DNA of 64,000 bases, from NCBI RefSeq assembly GCF_004363215.1, contig NZ_SNYS01000005.1, positions 124,001 through 188,000 of the forward strand, written 5' to 3'. The notes under the pieces are model-generated. The model did not search any database. It was not told the DNA's origin and saw nothing but the letters and a program-made list of their open reading frames with translations. Of this stretch, positions 8,052 through 18,035 are shown piece after piece (position 1 is the stretch's first letter; the number at the start of each line of letters is the position of its first letter). This DNA comes from Methanimicrococcus blatticola. GTDB taxonomy: Archaea; Halobacteriota; Methanosarcinia; Methanosarcinales; Methanosarcinaceae. A program made the translations under genes and the position numbers.

Positions 8052-8502
8052 ATATATTGAACAAAAAAGAAAAAACGCTTTAAGATCATACATCATCAGC
8101 ATTCCGCTTTTATTAATCATTGGCATTGCCTTCATTTTTACCGGAATAACTTTTCCGGATAAATTTGTCCATTCCGATATGATTTTTTCAATCGGAATCG
8201 GATTAATTTTTGCGGATATTGTTGTGTTTGTAAAATATTTGTATTGGAAAAAGAACAGAGAAGCGCATGAAAAATTGCTTCAGGATGAAAAAATAAAATT
8301 TTCAGATGAAAGAAAGATAATGCTCCGCCAAAAATCAGGTCAGGTCGCTTACCAATGGACACTGGTCGGTTTGTTTATCCTGAATATGATTTTTACCTTT
8401 GCCGGCATTGATATGGCAATCATTCTCGCACTTTGGATTTTTATTGCCGCCGATTTTGTATTCGGAATCGTTTTATTCCAATATTATTCCAAAAAAATGT
8501 AA
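8044..8502 (+). CDS. Four-span membrane protein coupled to the XRE regulator
   Basis: A 152-residue protein whose ATG at 8044 lies inside the regulator gene and is preceded by a strong GAGGAGG. Four hydrophobic spans are visible, two before and two after a charged central loop with SDERKIMLRQKSGQVAYQWT. That loop recalls the DUF2178 family (E-R-x-x-x-I-x-x-K-S-G), which in Firmicutes and archaea is often paired with a small XRE regulator. The function is unknown; a sensor or immunity partner of the regulator is inference. A hairpin terminator follows. Confidence 0.8.
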   Translation: MTEYIEQKRKNALRSYIISIPLLLIIGIAFIFTGITFPDKFVHSDMIFSIGIGLIFADIVVFVKYLYWKKNREAHEKLLQDEKIKFSDERKIMLRQKSGQVAYQWTLVGLFILNMIFTFAGIDMAIILALWIFIAADFVFGIVLFQYYSKKM

Positions 8503-8505
8503 CGG

Positions 8506-8525
8506 AAAAGACATTCATGTCTTTT
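8506..8525 (+). terminator. Terminator of the XRE operon
   Basis: AAAAGACAT and ATGTCTTTT pair across two bases and are followed by CTTTTT, four bases after the upstream stop codon. Confidence 0.7.
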
Positions 8526-8585
8526 CTTTTTGAATTTCCGAAATCATGTCTTTTCAGATTGAATTTTTAAACCGAATTAAGGATT

Positions 8586-9650
8586 TTATTTCAAAACCTC
8601 GTTCGGATCTTCCAAACAAAAAGATGCCGCATCATACTGGCGGACTTTACTTAAAATGAAATCACCGACTTCTTTCGTTGAATATTTACCGCCGAGATCA
8701 GGCGTCACGATTTTATCATGAATCGCAGCGGCAACGGCGCGGTTGACCAAACATGCCTCCCTCTTTTTTCCCATCCAATCAAACATCATTTTCAAACTGA
8801 GAATCGCAGCGATCGGATTGGCAACCCCTTTTCCCGCGATATCAGGCGCGCTGCCGTGAACAGGCTCAAAAAAGGCTTGATTGTCACCGATGTTCGCGCT
8901 CGGCGCCAATCCGATGCTTCCGAGAAGAACAGCACCGAGGTCGCTCAAAATGTCGCCGAAAAGATTTGTCGTCACAACAACATCGTATTTTTCGGGAGAC
9001 ATAATCAAATCATAAGCAAAAATATCCACCAATTTATCCGAAACGGCAATGCCTTTTGACTCTGCCGTTTGCCGACAGGTATCTAAAAAGAGTTTATCGG
9101 ATTTTAAAACATTGGATTTATGAACAACAGTCAACCGGTTTTCGCGCTCCGCCGCCAAACCGCAGGCAAATGAAGCAATTCTTTCAGACGCTTTTTGAGT
9201 GATGACGCGCGTCGTTGTCGATTTATCGGCACCAATCTCTTCAATTCCGGAATAAAGGCCCTCGGTATTTTCGCGGACAATAATAATGTTGACATCCGCT
9301 TCATTTCGATCTTTAATTTTTAAAAGCTCGTAAATTCCCGGAATCGGAAGAATCGGGCGGATATTGGCGTAAAGGTTCAATTCTTTTCGAATTCTCAAAA
9401 GAACGCTTTTGTAAGACGGGTCGTTGACGGTTGTAATCGCGCCGAACAGGATGGTATCGCACGATTTTAAAAGAGAAATATCATCGTCAGTGATGGCGGA
9501 ACCTGTTCGTTCCCATTTTCCGAAACCGACTTCAACGGGAACTTTTTCAATCCCCCAATCATAAGTTTCGTTGAAATAATCCAAAATCGCAACCGCTTCG
9601 GGAATGACTTCTTTTCCGATACCGTCGCCCTCAATGATTGCCGTTCTCAT
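8586..9650 (-). CDS. aksF: Homoisocitrate / isopropylmalate dehydrogenase
   Basis: An NAD(P)-dependent oxidative decarboxylase of 354 residues from the isocitrate/isopropylmalate dehydrogenase family. It has the N-terminal [10 protein letters not shown], the substrate region [11 protein letters not shown], the catalytic Lys region [12 protein letters not shown], and the metal/nucleotide region [10 protein letters not shown] ... [18 protein letters not shown]. The [11 protein letters not shown] form occurs in isocitrate and homoisocitrate dehydrogenases. It runs 22 bases downstream of the aconitase small subunit on the same strand. A role in coenzyme B 2-oxoacid elongation (AksF) is favoured; LeuB function cannot be excluded from sequence. 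Confidence 0.8.
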   Translation of the reverse strand: MRTAIIEGDGIGKEVIPEAVAILDYFNETYDWGIEKVPVEVGFGKWERTGSAITDDDISLLKSCDTILFGAITTVNDPSYKSVLLRIRKELNLYANIRPILPIPGIYELLKIKDRNEADVNIIIVRENTEGLYSGIEEIGADKSTTTRVITQKASERIASFACGLAAERENRLTVVHKSNVLKSDKLFLDTCRQTAESKGIAVSDKLVDIFAYDLIMSPEKYDVVVTTNLFGDILSDLGAVLLGSIGLAPSANIGDNQAFFEPVHGSAPDIAGKGVANPIAAILSLKMMFDWMGKKREACLVNRAVAAAIHDKIVTPDLGGKYSTKEVGDFILSKVRQYDAASFCLEDPNEVLK

Positions 9651-9672
9651 ACCATCACCAAATTATCACGAA

Positions 9673-10176
9673 TCAGTTTGCATTTTGTTTTTTGCGGTGT
9701 TCAACAAGCCCGCCGTCATTCAAAATATCCAATAAAAAGTCGGGCAGTTTTCCGGTAGGATATTCACGAACGGCCGAACCGTCTTTAGGATTGACGCGAA
9801 CAATGCCGCAGTCCAAATCAACTTCAATCAAATCGCCGTCTTCAGCCTCAACATCGGCTTCAATAATCAAAAGTCCGATGTTTATCGCGTTTCTGAAAAA
9901 GATGCGGGCGAAGTATTTTGCGATAATGCATGAAACACCGGCATATTTGAGCGCGAGCGGGGCTTGCTCACGAGAAGAGCCGCAACCGAAATTGTCACCG
10001 GCAACAATCACATCACCTTTTTGAACATTTTTCGCGAAGTCGGGGGCAATGCCTTCCATTGCGTGATCGGCAAAGACCTGCATGTCTGTCGTTCGGAGAT
10101 ATTTGCCGGGAATAATTGCGTCCGTATCAATATCGTTGCCGAATTTCCAAGCTTTTCCTTTGAATGATTTTTCCAT
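9673..10176 (-). CDS. aksE: Homoaconitase small subunit
   Basis: Swivelling small subunit of the aconitase-type enzyme, 167 residues. It shows [34 protein letters not shown] and [15 protein letters not shown]. The loop after the first helix reads YLRT. In the Methanocaldococcus homoaconitase subunit this loop contributes an Arg that reads the longer substrate's terminal carboxylate, whereas isopropylmalate isomerases have YLV-type loops. This is the strongest evidence for coenzyme B synthesis. I took the start at MEKSFKG; an upstream ATG at 10191 would add five residues. Neither has a strong ribosome site. Confidence 0.85.
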   Translation of the reverse strand: MEKSFKGKAWKFGNDIDTDAIIPGKYLRTTDMQVFADHAMEGIAPDFAKNVQKGDVIVAGDNFGCGSSREQAPLALKYAGVSCIIAKYFARIFFRNAINIGLLIIEADVEAEDGDLIEVDLDCGIVRVNPKDGSAVREYPTGKLPDFLLDILNDGGLVEHRKKQNAN

Positions 10177-10293
10177 ACAATCACAATTCATTTTTAAAAA
10201 ATTTCAAATTAATCAATAATCAAATATTCAGAATATTTTCAATTCTTTTGAATCATAAAAATATTTCCCAAAAATATTTCCTAAAAAGAAAAA

Positions 10294-11166
10294 TCAGCCG
10301 TTCATCGGCGCACAGCTTTTTTCCGTTAATATCATGTAAAAACGCGTCACCCAAATGTTCATTGCCGCTGTCAAAAAGAGCGAAATAATCAAATGAATGA
10401 AAAAATTGGAATAAAAGGAAATCCCGAGATAATTCAGCGCGGCCATCACAAGAACGCTGATAAAAGTAATCAGCATCTCAATGATTGTGATTAAAAAAAC
10501 GAATGATGAAACGCGAATCGGTCTTTTTCTCAATAATTTAAATGAAGTGCGGTAGCTTTTGAAGACTTTCATGTTATCAATTACAATAATGTAAGAAACA
10601 AAATAAAACATAAAAGAAACAAGCAGCAAGTAAAGGGAAGAGGCTAAAATAGCAATAAATACGGGTGCAGCCAGTGCATCAACCATCGGCAGAAGCAAAG
10701 TCGGATCCGTTTTCAAAGCGTTTATAACATATTCCGTTCCGTATTCCGAGCTTCCGATAATATTCAAAACAGGCGTCCAAAAAAACGCCGAAACCATACG
10801 AAGCATCATAATGAAAAAAGATGCCCAAATCAATCTCAGCGTAAATTTTTTCCCGTAGGAAAAAAGATGTCTGGAATCCGTGTAACCGGTTTCAAGAACT
10901 TCTTTGGCCATGCCGATTGAGCCTGCCGTTGTAAACGAGGACAGAAGAATCATTAAAAGGAAAAAGAGAATGGAAAGCAAGGAAAACGTGCTGATTCCGA
11001 GATTCATTTTTAAATCCGCAATAATAAAAAATCCGAAAAGAAAGGCCAAAAAAATCGCGATTGTATAATACGCGATTCCCGGAACAAATAAGACAGGATG
11101 CTTTTTCAATAATTTCAAGCCGTTGACAATTGTGATAAAAGCATTTTCAGACATATCTTTTCCCAT
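10294..11166 (-). CDS. Polytopic membrane protein, paralogue of the upstream gene
   Basis: A 290-residue protein of about six membrane spans. Its pattern, KKHPVLFVPGI near the start followed by long hydrophobic helices, a SIGMAKE.. loop, and a KVFKSYRTSFKLLRK-type amphipathic linker before the last pair of spans, matches the neighbouring gene at 11213. The two look like diverged tandem duplicates of an archaeal membrane family (DUF7847-like). A second Met four residues in (MSENAF) has a better ribosome site and may be the real start. No function is known. Confidence 0.75.
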   Translation of the reverse strand: MGKDMSENAFITIVNGLKLLKKHPVLFVPGIAYYTIAIFLAFLFGFFIIADLKMNLGISTFSLLSILFFLLMILLSSFTTAGSIGMAKEVLETGYTDSRHLFSYGKKFTLRLIWASFFIMMLRMVSAFFWTPVLNIIGSSEYGTEYVINALKTDPTLLLPMVDALAAPVFIAILASSLYLLLVSFMFYFVSYIIVIDNMKVFKSYRTSFKLLRKRPIRVSSFVFLITIIEMLITFISVLVMAALNYLGISFYSNFFIHLIISLFLTAAMNIWVTRFYMILTEKSCAPMNG

Positions 11167-11212
11167 GAAATGAATTCAAAAATATAAAAATAAAAAAAGA
11201 ATATGAGAAAAA

Positions 11213-12214
11213 TTAGTCTCTTTTCTCATCTTCCCAAGAAGTTGTTGTTTCTTCATAAACTTCTTCTGAAACAACATTTCCGTCCGCATCCAAAATACCT
11301 TGTTCGATTCTGGAATATTCGCTGTATTCTTCAGCCGGTTCTTCATCTGTTTTTTCTTCAACCAAGCTGTAATACATTCTGACACACCAGACAGTCTGAA
11401 GACCGGTTAATACCGAAACAACAATAACGTTGATTAATGTCCCGACTATAAAGCCGACAAGCGGAATGAATCCTAAAATGGTGACGACGATATTCATGAC
11501 AAACGAAACACCGAATGAAATGGCAAATAAAACCAAAGCGAAAAGGAAAACTTCACCTTTATTTTCCATAAAGAGGTTATAAGATTTTTTGATACTGCCG
11601 ATGACACCACAATTCTCGAGAATCAGCGCGTATGTTGTGAAATAAAGAATTAATGACAAAGCGAAGACAATAACGATAACGGCAAGCACAGAAATGAAAC
11701 CGATTAAGATCGCAAGCGCAATAGATCCTGCCGCGATTAATGCTATGATTAAAATGATGAGAAAGCCGAATACAATTCCAAGCGGAACACCGACAATAAT
11801 ACCAATGACTATTGTAAGCAAAAGAAGCTTTAAGAAATATTTAGCACCATATGAGAAAAAGTCTCTGAGAGAAGTTTCTCCTGTAAGAGTGGCTTCTTTA
11901 CTCATTCCTGTTAAACCGGCCTCAATAAAAACGGCAAAAATGACAAAGATGAATAAACCGATATAAGTAATCGCTAAAAAGCGCGCGAAATTAAAAGATT
12001 CGTCAAACATTGTGTCGTAAATGCTCGGGTCAACATAGCCGGCAGAGCCCATTAATGAAAAAACGGTTGACATATCGGGGAAAAGCGAGAAAAAGACAGC
12101 AATAAGATAGATGTAAACTAAAATATTCAGCAAAATGCCGGGCGCAAGCAAAATGGGATTTGCTTTAAAATCTTCCCAGCCTTTGGAAATAACTGTGCCT
12201 ATTGAATCAGCCAT
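11213..12214 (-). CDS. Polytopic membrane protein with acidic cytoplasmic tail
   Basis: A 333-residue protein: an N-terminal amphipathic segment (SKGWEDFKANPILLAPG), about six spans rich in Ile/Val/Gly, and a 60-residue acidic tail (EEKTDEEPAEEYSEY...) ending WEDEKRD. It shares layout and the motif TGMSKEA ... FFSYGAKY with the shorter paralogue downstream, 46 bases away. This is an archaeal membrane family of unknown role (DUF7847-like); the tail may bind a cytoplasmic partner. It is transcribed away from the TudS-like gene, leaving a 136-base divergent promoter region. Confidence 0.75.
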   Translation of the reverse strand: MADSIGTVISKGWEDFKANPILLAPGILLNILVYIYLIAVFFSLFPDMSTVFSLMGSAGYVDPSIYDTMFDESFNFARFLAITYIGLFIFVIFAVFIEAGLTGMSKEATLTGETSLRDFFSYGAKYFLKLLLLTIVIGIIVGVPLGIVFGFLIILIIALIAAGSIALAILIGFISVLAVIVIVFALSLILYFTTYALILENCGVIGSIKKSYNLFMENKGEVFLFALVLFAISFGVSFVMNIVVTILGFIPLVGFIVGTLINVIVVSVLTGLQTVWCVRMYYSLVEEKTDEEPAEEYSEYSRIEQGILDADGNVVSEEVYEETTTSWEDEKRD

Positions 12215-12350
12215 AAATGTAACTCCATATTGTTTTAATAAAAATAATAATAGCCGTTATTGAAAAAATACAATTTCGGTATGGAATTTAACATTTGTTA
12301 ATATAAATAATAAACTGATGAAAAATAAAGAAAAATAATGAGGGTAAACA

Positions 12351-12812
12351 ATGCCGGAAGGAAAAAATCAAGAAAAGGAATCTGTATATGTCATTGCACA
12401 TTGCCTCTTAAATTCCCTGACGCGTGTCAAAGGAATACGCCGCCCTGAGCCGTTTGACACAACAAATAAAAAAGTGATTCAATTACCCTGCCCGGAATTG
12501 ATTTATGCCGGACCTGAACGCGGCAGAAAAACGAAAGAAGATTATGATACGCCGGATTACCGCGCCCTTTGTTTGGAATTGTTTCTTCCGTATGCCGATA
12601 TGATTGAAAAACTTTCAAAAGACGGGCATGAAATAAAAATAACGGGTGTACCGAAAAGTCCGTCTTGCGGTGTTTTAACAACAACCGTTCAAACTTCGGC
12701 AGAATCGGAGAGTTCATCCGAGAACGGAATTGTTGAATCAAAAGGCATTTTAATTGAAGAAATCGAAAAAGAACTCATTCGCCGGCATGTTTCTTTTGAA
12801 ATGAGCGAATGA
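12351..12812 (+). CDS. TudS-related putative desulfidase (DUF523-like)
   Basis: A 153-residue cytoplasmic protein with the three cysteine motifs of the TudS/DUF523 group: AHCLLN near residue 17, QLPCPE near 45 and SPSCG near 105. In characterised thiouracil desulfidases these cysteines hold a [4Fe-4S] cluster whose free iron takes sulfur from the substrate. The overall form fits the small CD3072-type branch. The physiological substrate is unknown. It starts with ATG after a weak AATAATGAGGG leader and lies upstream of radC, separated by 108 bases. Confidence 0.75.
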   Translation: MPEGKNQEKESVYVIAHCLLNSLTRVKGIRRPEPFDTTNKKVIQLPCPELIYAGPERGRKTKEDYDTPDYRALCLELFLPYADMIEKLSKDGHEIKITGVPKSPSCGVLTTTVQTSAESESSSENGIVESKGILIEEIEKELIRRHVSFEMSE

Positions 12813-12920
12813 TTTTTTTCGAAACGGTATTTTTAAAGCGATATTTCGAAACGGTATATAATTTTATTGTTTTTTGTTTTTTGAAAGCGGTTATATTTTC
12901 AGGCAGAATACTTTGGCAGT

Positions 12921-13607
12921 ATGATGAAAACTGAAATTCGAATGAAAGATCTGCCGTCCATGGAACGCCCGAGAGAACGATTGTTAAAATGCGGCGCAGA
13001 TGCGTTGTCTGACGCGGAATTGCTTGCAATCATCCTCGGAACGGGGACGAAAGGAATGAACATCGTCACGATTTGTCAACATGTATTTCAAAATATGTCG
13101 CTTAAAAAATTAAGCAGAAGCCCGGCTGCGGAACTGATGAAAATTCCCGGAATCGGACAATCCAAAGCGTGTCAGATTATTTCTGTTTTTGAACTGTCAC
13201 GGAGACTCGAAACATACACGGAAGAGCCGAAAAGAAAAATAAAAGAGCCGGAAGACATTTACAAATATATTTATCCGAAAATTCGGGAGGAGAAACAGGA
13301 AAAATTCATGATTCTCTGTTTGGATACAAAAAATCAAATCATTTCTGATGTGACGATTTTTGTCGGCGGACTCGATTTCAGCATTGTTCAGCCGCGCGAG
13401 ATATTTAAATCAGCACTGCTGGAATCTGCCGCCTCTATTATATTAATTCATAATCACCCGTCAGGCGACCCAACGCCGAGTCGTGAAGACATCATTATTA
13501 CAAACAGGGTCATTGAAAGCGGCAAACTTCTCGGCGTTCATGTCTGGGATCATTTGATAATCGGAGACGGCTGTTACATTAGTTTAAAAGAAAAGGAATA
13601 CATTTGA
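12921..13607 (+). CDS. radC: RadC family JAB-domain protein
   Basis: A 228-residue protein with an N-terminal helix-hairpin-helix region (LMKIPGIGQSKACQI, about 70-85) and a C-terminal JAB/MPN-like metallo-domain with the Zn motif HNHPSGDPTPSREDI. The N-terminal phrase RPRERLLKCGADALSDAELLAIILGTGTKG is a family hallmark split over the first 40 residues. RadC was named for DNA repair, but its real role is disputed and a DNA-processing or recombination role is inferred. It is frequent in bacteria and patchy in archaea, which suggests transfer. A second ATG follows immediately after the first. Confidence 0.92.
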   Translation: MMKTEIRMKDLPSMERPRERLLKCGADALSDAELLAIILGTGTKGMNIVTICQHVFQNMSLKKLSRSPAAELMKIPGIGQSKACQIISVFELSRRLETYTEEPKRKIKEPEDIYKYIYPKIREEKQEKFMILCLDTKNQIISDVTIFVGGLDFSIVQPREIFKSALLESAASIILIHNHPSGDPTPSREDIIITNRVIESGKLLGVHVWDHLIIGDGCYISLKEKEYI

Positions 13608-13846
13608 TTCTATTATCCATTAAATCCGAATTCGGTGAAGACAATGCATCGGATTACACAGGATTGAACGAAATATCACGGTATAAAATCGTCCCAAAAA
13701 GGATAAAATCACACCAAAGAGACTTGGAAAAACAATAAAATTGCCTTAAAGTACAATCTGAAAATAAAAAAAGACTCTTGTCACCGCATCATTTATAACA
13801 GACCGATTCTTTTACAAAAAGAAACATTCGGCAGAGGTATATTTTG

Positions 13847-14758
13847 ATGAAAGACCCGTATACAGTCCCTTATAAGGGCATATATGCAATATGCGATGAA
13901 AACGGACAAAAAGCTGAGATCATCGAACGTCCCGATTGCCACGGCGGCGCCGCTTGGTCTTTGCATCATTATGCAAAATCGCCCGCCGTAACAAATGCCG
14001 AATCGGTCGGCGAATATATTCGATATTCTGTAAAAACAGGTCCGTCGACGCTTGAACTTAAATCATCCGTTGCGGCGGCCGGAATTGAATCGGTCATTTG
14101 TGACGAATCAAAAAATGAAGTTCAAATCACATACATGGGAATCGGCGGCGGCGGAGTTGGCGCAACCAAATGCCGCGCTTATGCCGACGGTGTTTTAAGA
14201 TTTGAGATTTCTGAATCGGGCGGCGGAAAAACCGCGACCGGTAAAATATTTGTGCCGAAACGAACGCGTGTTTTAATTGCGATTGATGACACGGATTCGT
14301 GCGATGAAGGCGCGACTTGGACATTAACGCACAACATTGCCAAAGCGGTCAGCTGCAATGACGCGATTTATCTGTCCCAAGCATTGGTTCAGCTTTATCC
14401 GGTGCCTGAAAAAACACAAAATTGCATGTCGGCGGTTTTGGAATTCGGCTGCACAACGGAAGCCGCAAAAGAAAAACTCATTGCCGATGTGAAAGAACTT
14501 CTTTTAAAATACAGTGTCAGCGAAAATACGGGAATGCTTGTATACACAGGTTTTGAGGTCACCGATGAATTGAAAGAATACAGTCATTGGGGACGAACCA
14601 TGCGTGTTTCCCGCGAAAAAATGTTGGATGTTGCCGAAAAAAACAATGTTGAAATCATTTTAGACGGCAACGGTATTATCGGCGCAATGGCCGCTTTTGC
14701 CTGGTTTGCAAAACCGATTGATTCTGTTAAACCTGAATTTGACATAAATTCAATTTAA
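13847..14758 (+). CDS. Methanogenesis marker protein 11
   Basis: A 303-residue protein found almost only in methanogens. N-terminal features are DCHGGAAWSLHHYAKSP and a glycine run (MGIGGGGVGATKCRAY). The second half carries LIAIDDTDSCDEGATWTLTHNIA, the DTDS motif shared with the TiaS/DUF1743 fold, and NCMSAVLEFGC. The biochemical role is unknown; conservation suggests a function in maturing or modifying methanogenesis machinery or tRNA. I chose the ATG at 13847 over the adjoining TTG. The 236 bases before it contain no convincing gene. Confidence 0.88.
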   Translation: MKDPYTVPYKGIYAICDENGQKAEIIERPDCHGGAAWSLHHYAKSPAVTNAESVGEYIRYSVKTGPSTLELKSSVAAAGIESVICDESKNEVQITYMGIGGGGVGATKCRAYADGVLRFEISESGGGKTATGKIFVPKRTRVLIAIDDTDSCDEGATWTLTHNIAKAVSCNDAIYLSQALVQLYPVPEKTQNCMSAVLEFGCTTEAAKEKLIADVKELLLKYSVSENTGMLVYTGFEVTDELKEYSHWGRTMRVSREKMLDVAEKNNVEIILDGNGIIGAMAAFAWFAKPIDSVKPEFDINSI

Positions 14759-14775
14759 AATAAGAAATAAAAAAA

Positions 14776-14810
14776 CAGCGGCAAACTTCCAAAATTAAAG
14801 TTTGGCGCTG
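14776..14810. terminator. Bidirectional terminator between convergent genes
   Basis: CAGCGGCAAACTT (14776-14788) and AAGTTTGGCGCTG (14798-14810) form a 13-bp stem with one mismatch. It overlaps the last codons of the minus-strand phosphorylase. Confidence 0.6.
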
Positions 14811-15661
14811 ACTGTTGCGCTTTGGCAACGGCAACTCTTTTTACAATCATCTTCCTTCTGATTTGAAAGAACAGAAGACAAAGCCGCTATAATTTCAATA
14901 ACCGTTTTCTGATTCTTTTCAACGCCGACTTTTACTTCATCAGCCGTGACCATATTTTGGCTGAGCCCGGCCGCCGGATTTGTGATGACGCAAAGTGAAG
15001 CGTAACAAAGTCCCGCCTCTTTTGCCAAGATTACCTCAGGAACGCCCGTCATGCCAACAACATCCGCAAAATGCGCAAACATTTGAATCTCTGCTTTTGT
15101 CTCAAAACGAGGGCCTTCCGTACACAAATAGATGCCTTCGGAATAAGAAATGGATTGAGATTCTAAAATTTGATACAGTTTATTTCGAAGATCGGCGCAA
15201 TACGGATCTGTCATATCAACATGAACCGTTTCATCATTATGAAAAGTGCCGACCCGATTTTGAGTCATATCAATGAAATCGTTTGGAATGAAAAACGGAA
15301 AATCCAAAAAGGAATTCGGCGCAGCATGTGTTTTATTCTTCAATACGCTATCGGTTTCAAAATTTCCGGCAAGCGGCACCTCCCGCATCAACCCGACAGA
15401 ATTAACGGACAACACCGGAACACCGATTTGACGCGCAGCATCAACCAGTGCCCGGAAATTGATTTGATGCGGCGGAACATGCCTTTTTCCTTGATGCCGT
15501 GAAATGAATGCGATATCGAAATTGTCACCGGCCTGAAGAACTGAAACAGAAACCGGGCCGTAAGGCGTATTTATCTCACAAAGTTTTGCGCCTTCTTCAG
15601 ATAAAACACCATAACCGACACCGGCAATAATGGTTAAAACAACATTTTTGAATAATTTCAA
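14795..15661 (-). CDS. mtnP: S-methyl-5'-thioadenosine/purine nucleoside phosphorylase
   Basis: Phosphorolytic enzyme of methylthioadenosine/-inosine or purine nucleoside salvage, 288 residues. It shows NTPYGPVSV, the phosphate-binding SRHQGKRHVPPHQINFRA, VNSVGLMREVP and TEGPRFETKAEI, followed by the substrate Met/Asp region VVGMTGVPE. About 25 residues are inserted after the MREVP segment compared with short MTAPs. The start is a TTG with GGGAT six bases upstream; TTG starts recur in this genome. The C terminus is Cys-rich (CKKSCRCQ), which is unusual. Substrate preference cannot be told. Confidence 0.85.
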   Translation of the reverse strand: MKLFKNVVLTIIAGVGYGVLSEEGAKLCEINTPYGPVSVSVLQAGDNFDIAFISRHQGKRHVPPHQINFRALVDAARQIGVPVLSVNSVGLMREVPLAGNFETDSVLKNKTHAAPNSFLDFPFFIPNDFIDMTQNRVGTFHNDETVHVDMTDPYCADLRNKLYQILESQSISYSEGIYLCTEGPRFETKAEIQMFAHFADVVGMTGVPEVILAKEAGLCYASLCVITNPAAGLSQNMVTADEVKVGVEKNQKTVIEIIAALSSVLSNQKEDDCKKSCRCQSATVSAKL

Positions 15662-15907
15662 AATATCATCCCGTTTAATTTAATTTTAATTATGATATAA
15701 AATAAACGGCTTTCTATTTTAAAGATACTGATTCGAAAAAAAGAAAAAAAGAAAATGATGAAAAAGTAAACAAAAGACAAACGAAGACCAATGAAAACAA
15801 ACAAAAATAACGAAGATCAATGAAGACAAACAAAAAAACGAAAAACAATGAAAGACAAACAAAAAAATAAACAAAAAGAAAAATGAAGGGAGAAGAAAAT
15901 GAATAAA

Positions 15908-17836
15908 TCAAATTCTTCTGCGGATATAAGTCCACATAAACAGACCGGATGTCAGAACAACCAAGATAGAGAAGACTGACAAATGTCCCTGAACTGTTGT
16001 GATTATATCTTCGATAACAGTAACCGGAGTCGTAATTGTATTGCCGAATCCGTTCTTTTCATCTTTTACGGATTCTTTCGGAGGAACAACAACTGCTTCG
16101 CCGAAAGATTGGCCGCCTGAATTTTGAGTGGTTTCCGGCGGTTTGACAGGCTTGGACAAAACAACGGCAAACGGTGAAAAACCGGATGTGCTTGTCGTGA
16201 TGTTATAACAGTTGACACCATTGATTTTACCGTCTTCAACGAGGTCAATTGTTAATTGCTCAACTGTTTTTTCTCCGTCGACCTCAATAACGTGCAATAC
16301 TTCCAATCTGTTTAAATCAATATTTGATCCGTCGATTACGGTCGGAATGGAAAATGTCAAAGTAACCATTTGATTATTTTCTTTTAAGAGATCATTGATT
16401 TCAGCACTGTTGCTTTCAAAGCCGATATCCATCACCGATAAAATATTTGTTTCCGGTGTAAGGAGGTCGGAAGAATCTTCAATACCATCAAATACATCCG
16501 TATTCAAAGTTGCAAGAACCAATGAATTATCTTCTAATTTTTCCTGAAGAATGGTCGGGAAAATCATTGCCGACAGCAGAGGTTTCTTAATTTCTGTTTC
16601 TTCGTCGACAAGGTCAAGTACCCCATCATCATCAATTTCTGTTGATACGGATTGAGATAAGCGTTTGAATGTAAAAGCGTATGCTTTGTCCTTGAAACTG
16701 ATTTCCGTATCATCTTCACTCACAACCTCACTCACAGCCTCTGTATCAACTTCATCTTTCAAAGTGACAACGGGATAAAATTGTACAGACAGATTTCGTT
16801 CATTTAATAAATCGTTGTTTAAAGCAGATGAGTTAAACGAAATGAAGTGGGAATATTCCATAATGTCTTCAGGATTTGCAGCCGGATAGAGGTCATTATA
16901 AGTCTGCAAATAATTCGAGGCTTTCTTTTCAGAATCGCCGATTGAAACAGCCCAATCAAAGTCAGTCTTGCATGCGGAATAAGAAGTTCCCGTGGCTATT
17001 AAATCATTACTTTTGATTTTTTTACCTGTATAAGTTGAAATTTTAAATTTGTCGTGTTCAGAACAAATGAAAATGCTATTCAAATCAAACTCCTGCAAAT
17101 CAGATAAATTCAAAATGAATTCTGATTCATAATCATTCAGAGAAACGGGAGATTTCAAAAACTCGAGTTCTTCTGCATCGGCATCATACCAATAGATAGA
17201 ACGAAGACGTCCCTGATCATAAGAGTAAATGACAGTATTATTGAGAAGTTCCTGTTTTAAATCAGGATAAACGGCTTTATCCGAGAAAACGGAATCGTAT
17301 TCGACAAAATAATAAAGCTTTATAGTGTAATCATGTGAATAACTGCTTTTAATCGGATAGACAATGATATCGTAACCTGTTTTATCCGACTTGAATATTT
17401 TTTCAACTCTGAATGTGATTTCAGTATCAACGTGATTTTTTGAACCATCCAAATATCCGCATAAGTAAATCGTAAAGTCTTCAGAGGGTTTGCCCGGACT
17501 TGTCATCAAACCCAAATTGAAGTCTGAGACATTAAATTGGATATATGTCGTTTGATTCTTTTCATCTACAGAAGAATTGAATTTAGAAAGATTCAAAGCT
17601 TCTTTTTCTTTGCCCTTACCATTAAATTCACGAACAGGATAGCTGGTAGTATCAAAATTATTGACAATTGTGACCGTGTCACCGTTAATGTAAATTGTTT
17701 CGTTGTAATCCAATATTTGTGCATTATTTTCGTCAAAAAAATTTTCAAATACCGGACTAACTGAGGACGATCCTGCGCAGAAAGACATCAGGAGTAAAAG
17801 AAGTGTAAAAACTAATATTGGTACCCTTAATTTCAT
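15908..17836 (-). CDS. Membrane-anchored surface protein, PGF-pre-PGF-like
   Basis: A 642-residue extracellular protein. The signal peptide (residues 1-22) ends in an AGSSS region with a lipobox-like Cys. A long Asp/Ser/Thr-rich ectodomain follows. About residues 350-560 hold a domain that ends with TSGFSPFAVVL, as in the PGF-pre-PGF domain of methanogen surface proteins. Then come a Pro/Gly/Gln-rich linker, one C-terminal membrane span and a basic tail (YIRRRI). It is probably a cell-wall or adhesion protein displayed through the C-terminal anchor. It is monocistronic, and low-complexity AT-rich sequence follows it to 15662. Confidence 0.8.
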   Translation of the reverse strand: MKLRVPILVFTLLLLLMSFCAGSSSVSPVFENFFDENNAQILDYNETIYINGDTVTIVNNFDTTSYPVREFNGKGKEKEALNLSKFNSSVDEKNQTTYIQFNVSDFNLGLMTSPGKPSEDFTIYLCGYLDGSKNHVDTEITFRVEKIFKSDKTGYDIIVYPIKSSYSHDYTIKLYYFVEYDSVFSDKAVYPDLKQELLNNTVIYSYDQGRLRSIYWYDADAEELEFLKSPVSLNDYESEFILNLSDLQEFDLNSIFICSEHDKFKISTYTGKKIKSNDLIATGTSYSACKTDFDWAVSIGDSEKKASNYLQTYNDLYPAANPEDIMEYSHFISFNSSALNNDLLNERNLSVQFYPVVTLKDEVDTEAVSEVVSEDDTEISFKDKAYAFTFKRLSQSVSTEIDDDGVLDLVDEETEIKKPLLSAMIFPTILQEKLEDNSLVLATLNTDVFDGIEDSSDLLTPETNILSVMDIGFESNSAEINDLLKENNQMVTLTFSIPTVIDGSNIDLNRLEVLHVIEVDGEKTVEQLTIDLVEDGKINGVNCYNITTSTSGFSPFAVVLSKPVKPPETTQNSGGQSFGEAVVVPPKESVKDEKNGFGNTITTPVTVIEDIITTVQGHLSVFSILVVLTSGLFMWTYIRRRI

Positions 17837-18035
17837 TTTACTTACCGGCCAGTTAATTTTAGAAATAATTGTAATTGTAGTCGTACGAGATACATTTTGT
17901 TGTTAATATAGTTCAAACATAATATTCAAATGTATATAAAGTTTGTTGAAAATATATCAAACGGGGTGTTTCATACGGATAATATCCCTGTAGTAGAAAG
18001 AACTACTTATTGTAATATTATATAATTAAAAGGAA

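Noticed and set aside
13604-13738. A 44-codon frame starting at TTG over the radC stop
   Set aside because: It has only a weak ribosome site and no recognisable feature; the stretch may be chance, though translational coupling cannot be excluded.
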